Shown here piece after piece: positions 1 through 12,400 of a stretch of DNA of 64,000 nucleotides. Below the pieces are notes generated by a model. That model had not been told where the DNA came from. It did not search any database and was given only the letters and a program-made list of their open reading frames with translations. Position numbers and translations under genes: made by a program. Where the stretch lies: contig JAQFVV010012405.1 of the NCBI GenBank assembly GCA_028023455.1, positions 889,677-953,676 on the forward strand. Direction: 5' to 3'. Every line of letters starts with the position of its first letter. The first letter of the stretch is position 1. Source of the stretch: Epiperipatus broadwayi. Its lineage: Eukaryota; Onychophora; Udeonychophora; Euonychophora; Peripatidae.

Positions 1-1284
1 AATGTATAAAAATTTTGTTCAATCCAATTTTTAGCAATTTTGGTAGATATTTTTTGCTCTTATATTAGTTACAGATATTTAATAAAATTTGGGCAATATT
101 ATTCATTATGTTATTTCAATTTAGTTGTTTTTTATATATATTTTTTAAAAAAAATCTAATTGGTAATCATTAAAAAACATTAAGGCTTAAGGTCAAGTAT
201 TAAGTTACATCTAACAAATCGTTAAAATTTTAATAAAAAGAAATTTATAGTAATGTCTTTTAAGGAAATGGATATTTTTTTTTTAATATTTAAAATTGGA
301 AATTTTATTTAAAGCCTAATAGACAAAAGCAAAAATTTATGTAGCAGATATTCAATAATTGTATTTTTCTTTAATAATATATGTAGACATATATTTTTAG
401 CATTAAACTTTCAATCCTCTTATTTCTCCTAAATCATTAATTTATCTGATTTGCATGGTTTGTGGCAAATAAAATATGGAGACTTTAGAATTTAGAATCA
501 ATGGATTGTGAGACTATTGTTTTACTCATTTTTAGTTGCAATTTTAGGACTAGCTTTTTTAAAGAATAGTATAAGTTTCACAGAATCTTAAGAGAAAAAT
601 AATCAGATTTGTTAGATTGACCATTATTATAAATATTGTTTTACTTAAGTTTACATTTAACTCTTATCATCGAAATATTTTATTCATTTTTGTATGACCA
701 ATAACTTTTCATTCTGTCCTGATATTGTCATAGCTTTTGGATATGATATAATTCTAATGATTTTTTTGAAAACATGGCATCTATAACAAACTCCATTGGT
801 CAAGTAATGTTTTAAAAGTTTGTTTGTGAATCAGGCTATCTCCCAGCCTTGAGAAAATTGCTATTATTTATATCACAATAAAGTGGGACAACAAATCTGG
901 TCTGATTCTTGAGTTATTCTTATATCACTTTTTATATAAAGTTATAGAAATAATAAATTATTTTCAACTTCTTTTATTATTTTGAAGAATAGTCTTTTTC
1001 AAAAATACTATGACTTTTTTTTTTAAAAAAAAGAAAAAACTATACTTCTTTTAAAATATTTTTCAAACTGCTTCATTTAACTTTCTATATGTTTTGAAAG
1101 GATATACTGAGAGATCTGAAGAAGACTACTAGGCAACAGAAATGATTATAGGGGAATTAAATAAAACATTATTAAAAATGTATTAAGGATAGTGTAGTTT
1201 TTGTAAGATTTGATATAAACAATGCTTGAAGAATGGAAGAGGTGTCAACATTTTAAATAGCACTGAACTTTTAAAATAACTATT
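1..1284. other. AT-rich DNA without recognisable gene
   Basis: No frame with coding character, RNA gene or structured repeat was seen. The stretch is rich in A/T homopolymers and carries stops in all frames. It ends where the polypyrimidine tract begins. Confidence 0.6.
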
Positions 1285-2272
1285 TTAACTTTTTTTTCTT
1301 TATCTATTCCCCTCTTTCTACCCACTCACCTTATTTTGATTTAATTTTCTCTGATTCATTTTCTTCCCTACCTCTTTTTTTCTTTTCTCTATTTTTTTTT
1401 TTGCTTATCTGCTGTGGCTTGTATTTTTTTATTTTCTCTCTTTCACTTTGTCATTGTTTTCATTTTTCTTATTTTATTTATCTTTTACAATTTTTTTTAT
1501 TTTATTACCTCCTCTGCTTCATTAATTTTTTCCCCCTCTTTCCCCACTTGTTTTGTTTCTATGTTCCCATTTTTATAATCATCTTTTTATTAATCATTAT
1601 AACTCTTTTTTTCTTACACATTTTTTTCTCTTTTTATTTTTTATTTTTTTTATCCATTTTGTATTTTCCTTTTTTTTTTAATGTGTTCTAATTTTTTATT
1701 ACTCTGTCTTTTTTCCATCTCTGTAATGTCTTTTATTCTTTTTTGCATTCTTTCCATTTTTATTTTTTGATTTTTCTACCATGCTAACCTACTCTGTCTT
1801 CTGTTTTTTTACTTTTTCCATATTTACTGTATTCTACTCTGCTTTTTTTTCCTATTCTTTAAATTTTTTTCAATACTTCTCTCTTTACTCTTTAGTCTGT
1901 TTTTTTTTCAATCTCTTTTTTTTTGTATCTACCTCTCTCTCTCTCTCATCATATATATTTCTTCTCATTTTTTCTCTCTTTCTCTTTTATTCTTTTCTTT
2001 TTACATTCACATTTTATTTCTTTTATCATATCTCCTTGCTTTTTTTATTTTGATTTTTTTTATTTCTGTATATTTTTTGTACATTTTGCTCTGTTTCACC
2101 TTTCTAGATTTCACATATATATCCATCATTCTTTCTGATTTACTCTCTTTCATTTTTATCTTTTACTTGCTATCTGATCATTCTTCATCATTTTTACCTG
2201 CATTTTCTTCATTTTTTCATCTTTATTTACAAACTGTTTTTAATATAAACTACAAAGAATTTATTTCATTTA
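1285..2272 (+). repeat. About 1-kb polypyrimidine (T/C) tract
   Basis: The plus strand is overwhelmingly T and C for about 1 kb, with short degenerate T-runs, TTTTC/TTTCT units and a (TC)n run near 1935-1945. Purines are sparse and scattered. The short Phe/Leu/Ser-rich open frames here follow from the composition and are not genes. It looks like an old expanded and decayed pyrimidine-rich simple repeat. Such strand-asymmetric DNA can in principle form triplex structures; that is inference. Confidence 0.8.
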
Positions 2273-2593
2273 TTAATTAATGTTCAAAAAAGATATCCAT
2301 ATAGACTTCAATTTACTGCTTTTGCATTTAACACAGTAATAGATGAAGTGTTTTCCTGAAGGTTTGTGATTATGGTGTTTTAGTTATATTTATTTTTTGG
2401 ACTATTTCCATCATCCAATATGAGTATTGAATGTCTTTTTCTAGAAAAATTTAACTTTATTTAAATATTCCAAATACATTCAACTATTAGTAATAGCACA
2501 TCAGATAAGTTAATATATTATGCACAATGTTTTGAGAAGTATTATTCTCCTTTCTTCTTCAGGTGTTGCTGGCCTGACCAGTGACAGTACTAG

Positions 2594-2653
2594 CATGGGA
2601 ATTGAACCTGGGCTCTTAGATTCTTGAGTAACCAACTGAGCCATCCTGCCAAA
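2594..2653 (-). repeat. tRNA-like module in left inverted arm
   Basis: The minus strand reads box-A-like GGATGGCTCAGTTGGTTA, then box-B-like GGTTCAATTCCC about 25 bp later, which is the layout of an internal RNA polymerase III promoter. It is the mirror copy of 3311-3394. It lacks a clean tRNA cloverleaf, so I read it as a tRNA-derived repeat module and not a tRNA gene. Confidence 0.5.
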
Positions 2654-2815
2654 GGTAACAGTCAGTAGAAATTTCATATACTTATCTGAGGTTCTTCCTG
2701 ATTTCTCTACTTTTTCTTCTTAAGAGCAAATTTGATTAGTGATTTTCATACATTATGTATAGTCACACTAGGTTGACTTATGGAATTGTTTGCCATTGTC
2801 ATGTGAGCACCTTCT

Positions 2816-3115
2816 TTAAATCTTTTACCAAAAATAGCAGAGAAATTAAGGAAAATCTGTAATCAGTATAACATCAGAACAGCCTTCCAGACCCATATGA
2901 CTCTGTGGGGAATTCTAACAGCTACAAAGCCTAAACTTGAAATGCTGAAAAGAAAAAACTGCATGTATGAAATACCATGTGAATGTGGAAGAACATATAT
3001 AGGTGAGACCAGTCATCTCATTAAAAAACACTTGTAAGAACACAAATTGATGATTAGAAGACAGAAAACAGATGTGTCTAAGATAGGAGACCATTGGGAA
3101 AATACAAAACATTGA
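2816..3115 (+). pseudogene. GIY-YIG endonuclease domain of a Penelope-like element (pseudogene)
   Basis: The frame reads KLRKICNQYNIRTAF, then KRKNCMYEIPCECGRTYIGE, then EHKLMIRR. This is the typical end of a Penelope polyprotein: a linker, the GIY-like MYEI, a C-x-C knuckle, the YIG motif and the following EHK. It is broken by TAA at 3035-3037 just before EHK and by TGA at 3113-3115. The arginine usual in the RxxEH segment is lost (KKHL-stop-EHK). The start is only where similarity begins; there is no start codon. The domain lies in the loop between two long inverted arms. Known family role: DNA nicking for target-primed reverse transcription. This copy is dead. Confidence 0.75.
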
Positions 3116-3310
3116 ATAGAGAGAAGGTACAAAGTATAAAATTTAAAGAATTTGTTTGCATGACAGTGGCAAACAATTCTATAAGTCAACCTAGTGTGAC
3201 TATACTTTATGTATGGAAACAACTAATCAACTTTGCTGTTAAGAAGAAAAAGTGGAGAAATCAGGAGAAACCACATAGATATGTATATGAAATTTCTACT
3301 GACTGTTGCC

Positions 3311-3394
3311 TTTGGAAGAATGGCTCAGTTGATTAAAGTGTTACCTTAAAATTCAATACTCAAGAATCTAAAGGTCTAAGTTTGATTTCCATGC
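3311..3394 (+). repeat. tRNA-like module in right inverted arm
   Basis: TGGCTCAGTTGATTA (box-A-like) is followed by CTAAGTTTGATTTCC (decayed box-B-like). It is the mirror of 2594-2653, with an insertion of about 20 bp between the boxes. The two copies sit at matching places in the arms, so the module is part of the repeated terminal sequence. Confidence 0.45.
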
Positions 3395-3582
3395 TAGTAA
3401 TGCCACTAATCAGGCCAGCAACCTGAAGAAGAGGGGGAAATAATACCTTTCAAAACATTGTGCATATTACTAATCTGTTTGATGTGCTATTACTAATAAT
3501 TGAATGTATTTGGAATATTTAAATAAAGTTAAATTTTTCTATAAAAAAAGACATTTAATACAACTAATAGATGAGGTATTTT

Positions 3583-5556
3583 ATTGTAAAAATATGAATA
3601 TTTTCATTAGAGTCAGATTTATTTGTGTGATAGTGGAAACTGTAGTAGCAATAATGGAATAATTTCACTTAAGAATGTTGCTTTTCTGCTATTCTGAAAT
3701 ATATGTAAATGATATAGAAAGTATTGATGTGTTCTTCATTTTTGTGGATAAGGCAATAGCATTATATAATTATAAACTCACATCTTCATTTCATTGAATA
3801 AGTGAAGACTATTTTGCATTTAATGTCAGCATATCAAAGAGTACAACATTGATTGCCTCTCATTGGTTAGTAAAGTTAAAGACAAAATACAGTAGTGAAA
3901 GAGTTGAAGACTCTTAAAAAGAAAAATGTCTGCAGGACAGGTTTCTGCAATCACTGTAAAACTCATCTTTAACTTTTTCTGATTTTTGTCATCTTTTTTC
4001 TGCATTAGAATGGCTATAATTATGAATGTTTTCTTCTGATGATGATATTTATACATGTAAATATTTAATATTTGTTTCACATATAAATTAATGTATTATT
4101 TTTATTTTACAGATAAAGAAAAAGATGAAAATAGATGGTCTCTTGCCTTTCGATTTCCTCAACATTTATGGATAAAAACCCAAGATTTTTTCAGTCAGCC
4201 AATTTCATAAGAAACACTTTTTTTTAAATCCACAATTACTTTTTTTTTTTTTAAGTAAAACTCTAATGTGATTATATTCAATTTATAAGTTATTGATGGA
4301 ATTAAATATAAATTATTGCAAACATTAATCATTTTTTTGCTATTTTTGTTTTCTTCAACCTTAGCATGCAGAAAACATTGATTATTTACCGAGAATTACA
4401 TCAATGAGGGGGGAAAACAAAACTATTATTAGTGATCATTAAGGTGTGTTCTTTGTCTGTGCTCACTGTATGCTCTCTCTCTTTCATATTTGCATGTAGC
4501 TTTATACACATATAATCTAAAACAATGAATTCTTTTTTTAAAAAAAATGATACTAATGTAACGGGGGGGGGGGGAGTACGTATTCATTGTTTTGACCTTA
4601 TTGATTAATCCTAGTTCCATTCTTTCTTTCTGATTTGTAGTTGCTCAAAAGAATGGCTTTCTTATTATTATTTCATGCTATTTTATTATTGACTTGAATC
4701 TCATATTAAAAAAAAAAGAATTTTATTATTATGTCTTTCTTTTTGAAACTTCATTTAATAATAAAGCTATCATATGTCACTTCAACATAGTAACACAATA
4801 AACTAATGTGCTGCTTTTTCTTCAAAATTGATATTTTGTCTCTTCAGGGAATCCTTCTTAGAGTTGTAATGTATGTATATGTTTATTAAAAGATAGATTT
4901 TCATTGAGATTTATTTGTGTACAGCTAGACCATTATTTTATACTGTTTGTCCTTTTTCTCTCATTTGAAGACGATTTTCATAAAGCTGCGGCTGCCCAAA
5001 AGCAAAAGATATTTGCTCGAATAAAATTCTCAAACTTTTTCTTTTCATCCTTTTAAACAATGAAATAGCACAATTTATAGTCTGAGTGTATATTTGAGAT
5101 GTTAGTCCATTCTGACACGCCCTGTTAGGAATCAGGTGACAACCCTAGTATGCACGATGTTTACACATACATTAAAGCAAGGTTGACCTGTCAGCTCTCG
5201 CAATGCATTCTTACAAATGAAAGTTTTAGCCAAATAGTCACTAGGTGAACAAACAATAGCAAATAGTTGCTTGGCAGAGAAAGGATACCTGCTAACAGTT
5301 TATTAAAAATCTTTTAGACATCGTCTTTTCAACCAGACAACAATCACTTTACACATTGGACATTTATAGTTTTAAGAATTAATTTCACTTCTCAGTATAT
5401 ATTTCTTTTTTAGGACTTTATTAAGTTTTTGAAGAAAACTAGAAACGATAGTTATTTATTAAAAGAAGTGCAAAATAAACTATATATATATATGATAAAC
5501 AATAATTATTATATATAATAGAAAATATAATTATTGTATAATTTATGTGTTTATGG
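3583..5556. other. AT-rich DNA without recognisable gene
   Basis: No coding signature was found. There is a poly-G run near 4563-4575 and several A/T homopolymers. A somewhat GC-richer, apparently unique patch lies near 5110-5350, with no feature I can name. Confidence 0.5.
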
Positions 5557-5982
5557 GATACTTACGTATTAATACGGCGGGGATGAAAGTCGCCGACACA
5601 AATAAATGTGCATATAAAGTCCTAATTAAACACATTGACAATCTAAAAAGGAAATGAATTAATTTGAGAAATGATTATTAAATATATTTCAATGAGGAGA
5701 AAGTTAATAATTAAAGAGGTGGTCTTTGCGTCTAATTTTATGGCCATGATATTACACTTTATATCCACAGTTCGGACAAACAATGGCTTGCTCTTTTTCA
5801 AAATAAAAATCTTAAATAAGATTAGATGTAGAAGATATATTCTCATAAAAAACGTAAAATTGTGTTAGTAGATATTTGTATTATTTTCAGTAGATAAATG
5901 TGTAGGTCATCATTTTTCCACATAAATATTGCTGGATTAATATGTATGTGAAATCTCACCGCCGGACTGATATGTAAGTACC
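5557..5982. mobile_element. Candidate MITE with imperfect terminal inverted repeats
   Basis: The left end GATACTTACGTATTAATACG, continuing GCGG, mirrors the right end, which read on the minus strand is GGTACTTACATATCAGTCCG continuing GCGG. About 21 of 26 positions match. The enclosed 426 bp is AT-rich and non-coding. The GC-rich GGCGG just inside each end stands out from the surroundings. No convincing target duplication was seen, so the superfamily is unassigned. Confidence 0.45.
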
Positions 5983-8365
5983 AAATAAAGATTGTAGTGA
6001 ATTGCTTATAAGCATGTAAATATTGAATGTATGTGAAAATACAAGGTGAAAGTTAGTATGATCAGCAGGGCTGGCTCAAAAGTTTTTAGTATCCCATGGA
6101 GATTTTAATTTTGGTAACCCCTTAGAAAAACAAAATTAAAAATAGCCTAATATTTTTTAATATTAAAATCCAATATATATATACAAATTAAAGCTTAAAG
6201 AAACAATAAACAAAAACTTATTTAAATTTTAACTTTACAAAAACTCTAAATGTATATATAAAATATCTAATTAATTCCCATTAATTGATTCTGGATATGA
6301 TTCTCCAAAATCTTTAGCCCCTAGGTGATTGTCTAGTGCATCTATGGTTTAGACCAATGTTGATGACTAGTAATAACATTTGATTATCAATAGTAGTTTG
6401 TCATTCTTTGCCCCACTTTTAATTTATTCTCACTTTAATGTTATATGTAGCTTTTGGTATAAACATAAATAAACAAAACATGTTATCTTAATACAAAATT
6501 AGACAATTTTCAGTATAAAACTTGTGAAACTTTTTTTGCCCAACAGACCTCAAAAACATCTTGGTCATTCTCCAATTATGTGATAAACATCATCTATTTT
6601 ATAAAATATGTTAATATGAATCAGACTTTTATAACCAAAACTCAAATTACATATTGTACATATATGCAAAAAGTGTTTTGACCAGTGAAAGCAGAAAGAT
6701 CACTTTTACTTCTGTTTTTCAGCTAGTTATTGAAACTTATTTATAAATACATGAATATGAATTTTTATGACAATAGTATGAAAATAATTTCACCTTTTTT
6801 TTATTGTTATTACTTTGAAAAAAAATATCTGATTTCTTTGTATTATTTAAACTTATAACTATATATTGTTTAAACTATAGACTGATTGTTTACAATGATA
6901 TGAATTAGACCTGAGACAAATGTATATTCTTTAAATTTTAATCATAATCTTGACCAACTGATGAGTGCTAGTTTAGCACAAAATACATATATTGGTGATT
7001 ATTTATCTTTTAGACATATATATGGTCAAGTGTATCAGTGGTATCAGATAGTGTGGAGAGTTGAGGGTTGTGTGAAGGTCTGAGCTCAAAATACCCTATA
7101 TATTACATTGTTCGTACAGGTATATATATATAGCCTGAATGTTAGATATTAAATCTTTACTTTAATAAATCTGTAAAACATTTTTTTTTTGGAATATAAT
7201 CAAAAGTGAAGAAACGTAATATATTTTAAAATTATAATTCATTTACAGGCGAGGAGGAAATATTTTTTAAAGAATGTTTATGACTTTTTCCACTATATGA
7301 CATAGCAATAGTTACAAGTTTAAATTAGAGTTTTGCCTTACTCATTGTCTTATAAATAAAGGAATGTAGAATTTGTTTTGTTAAATAGAAATTCTCTTAT
7401 TCTTTTATATATTTATGCACACTTATGTATGTGTGCACAAATCATCATCCAACTTGTACATTTTTTGCAGCTGTTAAAATATACGTGTTCACATGGTGAA
7501 TTTACGTAAACGTGTTTCTTGCCAGAATATTTCAGTCAATGTGATGAGTCCATTGTTTTACTTCCGAATTAAATATCAAAAAAATACTATGATTTTTCAA
7601 TGCATAATAGTTTTGAAACTTAATAAATTCTTATGACAGATGTTTTATGTGTCACTTATAACCATATTTTTAAGTGAACAAAGATTATTAAGAATTGAAA
7701 AACTGTCTAATATTAAAGGATGTTATGTTGAACTTTGTTTGAATTAGATATAGAGCTAAAGTGTTTATTTGAAAAGAGAGAATAGACCCAAATATTGAAA
7801 ACACAAAAGGATCAGATTTTTTTTTTTTTGTAAATAATAATTAAAAAATAAAATTAAAGAGATTGATGGTATATCAGAAAGAGAAATAAGATTAGGTAAT
7901 TTACTTTAATGAAAGATATCAATATAGTTAATTCAATTTATACCTCTACATATTTTCAATTTGGCTAAAAAAAAACCCAGACCAAATAATATTTTAAATT
8001 GCCATAAAATGGTTTTGATCCTAGAATTAGTTTATAGGTAAATTTGGATATACAGACAAAAATGAGAGGACACAGACTAGGATAATTTGAAGAAAAACTA
8101 TGTGATTATTATTTTTTTAGATAAATACAAAAAGGAAATTGACATGAAACATGCAAATAAAATCCAACAAACACAAATGATTTGTCAGTCAAGAAGTCAT
8201 ATGACACTTAAGCATCAGAAATGATAATGGAGTTTTGATCCAGAAACTTTGAGTCTATCACTTTACCATTAAATTAAATCAAACTGGGCAAAGTATTCAA
8301 ATGAAGGCTCATCAAAATTACATTGTGATTAAAGAATGATTCAGCACAATAAATGAGCCTCTGCA
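5983..8365. other. AT-rich DNA without recognisable gene
   Basis: Only microsatellite-like AT runs and homopolymers were seen. There is no repeat boundary or coding signature I can support. Confidence 0.5.
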
Positions 8366-8406
8366 TATATATATATATAGAGAGAGATTTATACCTTGTA
8401 AATCAG

Positions 8407-8441
<35 letters not shown>

Positions 8442-8460
8442 TACCTTGTAAATCAGCAAC
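8366..8460. repeat. TA/GA microsatellite with duplicated flank
   Basis: A (TA)n run passes into (GA)n, then a segment ATTTATACCTTGTAAATCAG, a longer (AG)n run, and the same segment again (about 8388-8408 and 8437-8457). The direct duplication of the unique flank together with the GA repeat suggests slippage or unequal exchange. Confidence 0.8.
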
Positions 8461-10552
8461 TAATAGATCAATTTTAGGATTTTTTTTTTTTTCATATATA
8501 GCATATAATTCTCAGACAAAGTTGTTTTTTTTTTTCAATTTATTAATGAAAATATTCCTAGAGCAAATCCACTTTCAAAAGGAAATTGGAAAAAAAAAGT
8601 ATTATGATGATAATATTTGTAGTGCAGTTTTGATTGAAATAAACCAAATTGTTTAATTATTGAGAAAACATGCAAAATATTGTCTCCAGATGAGACAGAT
8701 CTACATTTGATTAGTGATACTCAATAGAGACAATTTATGATAAATCACTTTTAGTAAATAGAGTGGAATCATGATTAAATATCAGCTTACTATAAATAAT
8801 ATCTTGTCAATTATTTGATAACAATAATAATATAATTTTTTGGTAACACACAAAAAAAAATCAATTTATTTTGACCAGATGATTAAAACATTTTTGCAGT
8901 ATCCTCTGCCTGTCAAGCAGGTGACTTATTACAAGGGAGCTATAATAATTAACATGGTGAAACTCTGAAGAATCCTAATATTTATTTGCATAAAAATTGT
9001 TTTCTTTAAGAGAAACTACATGTAGCATCTTGCTAGATTAGTTGATTTTGAGTTAACCTAAATGTTGCAACATGTGTGATATAATTAGAAAAGAAATACC
9101 TTACTAATGTATCAGTTTATATCCACATTCAGATACTACTTATTTATTTATGACAGATTCTATTTCTATGTATGAACTAAAATTTTATTAATAAAATAGA
9201 ACTACCCATGTAAGAGCATATATATTGACTAATATAAGAAATATAAATTAATACAAAACTAAAGAGATAAAGATATTAAAAAGTTAATATCACAAATTAA
9301 TATTTCTTATGTTCAAAAAGTCCTCAGTGAATTTAAAGTAAAACTTAATTTATTTTTAAATATTAAAACTTTGAAGATATCTTAAACTATAACAAATACT
9401 CTAGTAGGAACTGTTTCATTAATAACAGGAATAAAAAAGCAGAACTTAAATGGTGAATTTTTTATTGAAACATTGTAATATGTGCTGAAATTAAGGAATA
9501 CGAAAATTTCAAACAATCCATTTAGAACTAAATATATGGAATTTCTATAAAATATGGAAAAGTGTTAAGGGTAACATAAAGAAGTACATTGGAGTTTGCT
9601 TTAATGAATTAATTCATTTCATAATGACATTTGTTACATTTATTTATTCGTTTTATACTACATTGAAATACATAGGCGTAACAGTAATCTGTTCCAGAGC
9701 CATGCTTAGACCAAAGTTACCATTTAAAACAATTGTTTAAACAATACAAATTTAAAATGTTAGATTTTAATATAACTAAATTTCATATTTTAAAAGCATA
9801 AAACTAAAACATACACCTAATAAAAATTCTTAATTGCTGATTTTACTTTCTTTGAAAATAATTTGAGCAATGATCCTGTGTATTGATATCTTGCCATGTC
9901 TTATAATACTGTGCAATTCAATGGGGTTTTTAATCCAATAAAACATGCATTGCTCATAATAATCTTCCCTGTAACATTTAACAAAAAAATGGTTAACATT
10001 TTTATTAATAATTGATTCTGTTATTTTGATTAACCACATTAGCAAAAAAGTTTGTGTATATTCCCACAAACTGTTCAAGCTAAAAATCCTTTTTACTATC
10101 TGTACAGTTTTCAATTCACTATTTTTTTTTATAAAAATGGTGCAGATTATTGATTTAAACATCCCATTTTCAGAACTTAAATTGTTAATCATTTTATAAC
10201 TTTTAGAAGAAAAAAAATTTCAGTAAATAAATTTTTTTGACACTTTTATGGATCATGATTAAAATTAATATTTGAACATATACAAAAAGAATTGTTATAA
10301 AAGAACTAGTAAAGTGGAATAAATTCAGAAGAAAAATAGAACTCCCAAAATGGTGTAGCATTGTCTAGTACAGTAGAAATTACAATGCTATGTTCACATG
10401 GTAGTGCTTGTTATATTTTCTATTTTGGCCATTGTTTAGTGCATAAATTTCTACCAATTTAATATATTTTCATTTGAATTTTTTTATATATAATTAATTA
10501 GCTTTCAAATTCTGCTTTTATGGCTCACTTTTAAACAAACATAACATTTTTA
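8461..10552. other. AT-rich DNA without recognisable gene
   Basis: The longest open frame is about 120 codons on the minus strand (9830-10192). It is Ile/Asn/Lys-rich with no domain I recognise, and such length is expected by chance in AT-rich DNA with few stops on one strand. I do not call it a gene. Confidence 0.5.
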
Positions 10553-10656
10553 TCAAGAGTTATTAGCCGAGAGGTCATCGCAACCGCTTTGCAAGCTAGT
10601 AGTTGGTTGCAGTTGGTTGTGGGTTCGCGTCCCGGTCGATGCTATGACATATGAAA
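10553..10656 (+). mobile_element. tRNA-derived SINE, family 1
   Basis: The element begins TCAAGAGTTATTAGCCGAGA; the box-A-like part is TTAGCCGAGAGGTCATCGC. A box-B-like GTGGGTTCGCGTCC follows, then GGTCGATGCTATGACATATG and a poly-A tail. Clear relatives lie at 27428-27535, 58937-59000 and 62187-62298. ATAACATTTT occurs just before the head and again just after the A-tail, consistent with a short target duplication. It has no coding capacity and would depend on a LINE. Confidence 0.8.
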
Positions 10657-11825
10657 AAAAAAAAATAACATTTTGACTATTGGAAATAAATAATATAACA
10701 ACTAAAATGGTAATTAAGTTTTAGCACTTACATTTCTGTCATTTTATTCTATTTTCATTTTGAAAATTTGTTTTTAGATTTTCCTTAATGGCATATAGCT
10801 AAAATTATTGCAGGATACATACATAAGATATTATTTTTAAAGAAAAATACAATATCTTTACTACTAAGAATACAAATAGGAATGTGAATTATACTGATGC
10901 TTATAGTTTAGCATTTAGATTTTCACTCAGTTTTATCACTTGTTTGATTTTTTTTATTATCAATATTATTCAGTTCCCAAATTCTGTTTTTATGATTCAC
11001 AACTAAAATTAATGCAGTTTACACATCTGGGGAAATGCATTAATAAGTGTGTAGAACATTTTGCAAAGGGTAAATGAATTAAGTTGATAATTAAGTTTTA
11101 TATGACAAAAATATTTGCTATTCAAGTCTATTCATTAAAATCTTAACCTAGTGATAAAAATATTCTAATTATTTTCTGTAATCTATTGATGTACCAGACT
11201 TTACTGTATATCTGTGAATAACAAAGAATGCTATAGAAAAGAGAAAAGTCAGATATGAAAAGACATTAATATTGGAAAGGTTATTTCACTAATAAAGATG
11301 TGGTAACTATTTAAAATGAATGCTATAGTGATAAGTGTGTAAAAATACTACTAAGCTTATGAAAACAAGGTATTCTTTACAGTTATACATCATTTGAAAT
11401 GTTACATGCTTTAAATGAAATGACGAGGTTCTTAATTGAATTATTGGAGAATTGAAAAGCTCCAGAAAATGATGACATTTTTACATTTTAAAAGAATCAA
11501 TGAAGATATAAAAGTGTTATACATCAAAAGCTTAAATGGTGAGAATATTAAATAACTAATATTGTGAAACTAATATTGATATTTTAAAAAAATGGAATAG
11601 AAGTTTGAATAAACCAAAATATTCTGGATTTGGAAGTAGTCATAGTATATAAACCAAAATATTCTGGATTTGGAAGTAGTCATAAGTTTTAAGAATAGTT
11701 ACAGAAATGATCAGATAGCATAAAATGCTATTTTACCTTGGATTTATCAATTACAAAAGGCATTTTACTCTAGAGGTATATCTTTGATTAAATATTTGTT
11801 TCATTGTGAAATAAACTAAATTCTG
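10657..11825. other. AT-rich DNA with one short direct duplication
   Basis: A 34-bp block beginning AAACCAAAATATTCTGGATT occurs twice exactly (11611-11644 and 11651-11684), separated by 6 bp. This is a local tandem duplication. Nothing else was recognised. Confidence 0.6.
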
Positions 11826-12400
11826 CAGATGAACGACAAGGTGATTCTATTTTTCTAAAATGTTTTATAGGCAGCAAAATATTTCAGGATTACTTATATT
11901 TTTATAGACGATGTTCTTACTTTTACACGAATGTTTCAGAGCTATGAAAAATGTTATAAAAGCTTTCAGATGAAAGCAAAAAATTTCTTCTAAATATAAA
12001 AGCTGAAAAAGTTTAAAACAATGTTTAATAATGTTTCAAAAATGTAGAAAATAATTGATAATGACGAATTAGAAGAGATTAACTATAGAATATCGTGATA
12101 TTAACACAGATGGAAATAATAGATGAAAATAATCACAAAATTTAACTTGGATAGAATGTTTTATAGAAATACTGTGGTACTAAAAACACACCTTTGTTCT
12201 TGATAAGAAAGGTTTTAAATATGTTTGCTAATAGAAATTACACTTGAAACTTAATTGAATTATCACACAGAAACTGCAGATTATACAGAAAGTAACAAGA
12301 GATATATGTTGGTATAAATAAGTAGTGATTGAAAGCAAAATACATAGGTGAAAAAAGAAAAAGGCTGAAATAAAGCTGATCTAAACATGATAGAAGAAAT
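11826..12400 (+). pseudogene. RTE-type reverse transcriptase fragment, heavily decayed
   Basis: Across broken frames one reads DERQGDSIFLKCF (the RQGDSISPKLF motif B region), a decayed FADD-like stretch near 11905, then KLSDESKKFLLNIKAEK. The segment near 12100, beginning INTDGN, aligns with the start of the copy at 15492. It ends in a decayed LKWSWAGHIARR-like stretch near 12365. Many stops and frameshifts are present. RTE reverse transcriptases act in target-primed insertion; this copy cannot. Confidence 0.6.

Larger units (their letters stand above)
2429..3557. mobile_element. Penelope-like remnant with long inverted repeats
   Basis: Two arms of roughly 370-400 bp face each other: 2429 to about 2800, and about 3150 to 3557. 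The left arm starts AATGTCTTTTTCTAGAAAAA and the right arm ends with its diverged complement. The unpaired centre carries a GIY-YIG domain of the Penelope type. An imperfect direct repeat, TAATAGATGARGTRTTTT, flanks the structure at 2337-2354 and 3565-3582. PLE terminal repeats are known to occur in direct or inverted orientation, which fits. The reverse transcriptase is absent, so this is a 5'-deleted copy. An unrelated fold-back element that captured PLE sequence is the alternative. Confidence 0.65.

Noticed and set aside
1120-1160. CTGAAGA...GAAA string
   Set aside because: No stem II or stem I pairing; chance match to the short core.
1401-2280. Four overlapping Phe/Leu-rich open frames
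   Set aside because: They follow from the polypyrimidine composition (TTT, TTC, CTT, TCT codons) and overlap in several frames. No protein family resemblance.
3420-3450. CCTGAAGAAGAGGGGGAAAT at the inner part of the PLE arm
   Set aside because: Resembles the hammerhead core, but the stems do not pair and the mirror copy near 2545 does not keep GAAA.
9830-10192. 120-codon minus-strand open frame
   Set aside because: AT-rich codon content, no domain, no splice or promoter context; expected by chance.
10553-10656. Functional tRNA gene
   Set aside because: A- and B-box-like strings are present, but the acceptor and anticodon stems do not form and the sequence is multicopy with an A-tail; called a SINE.
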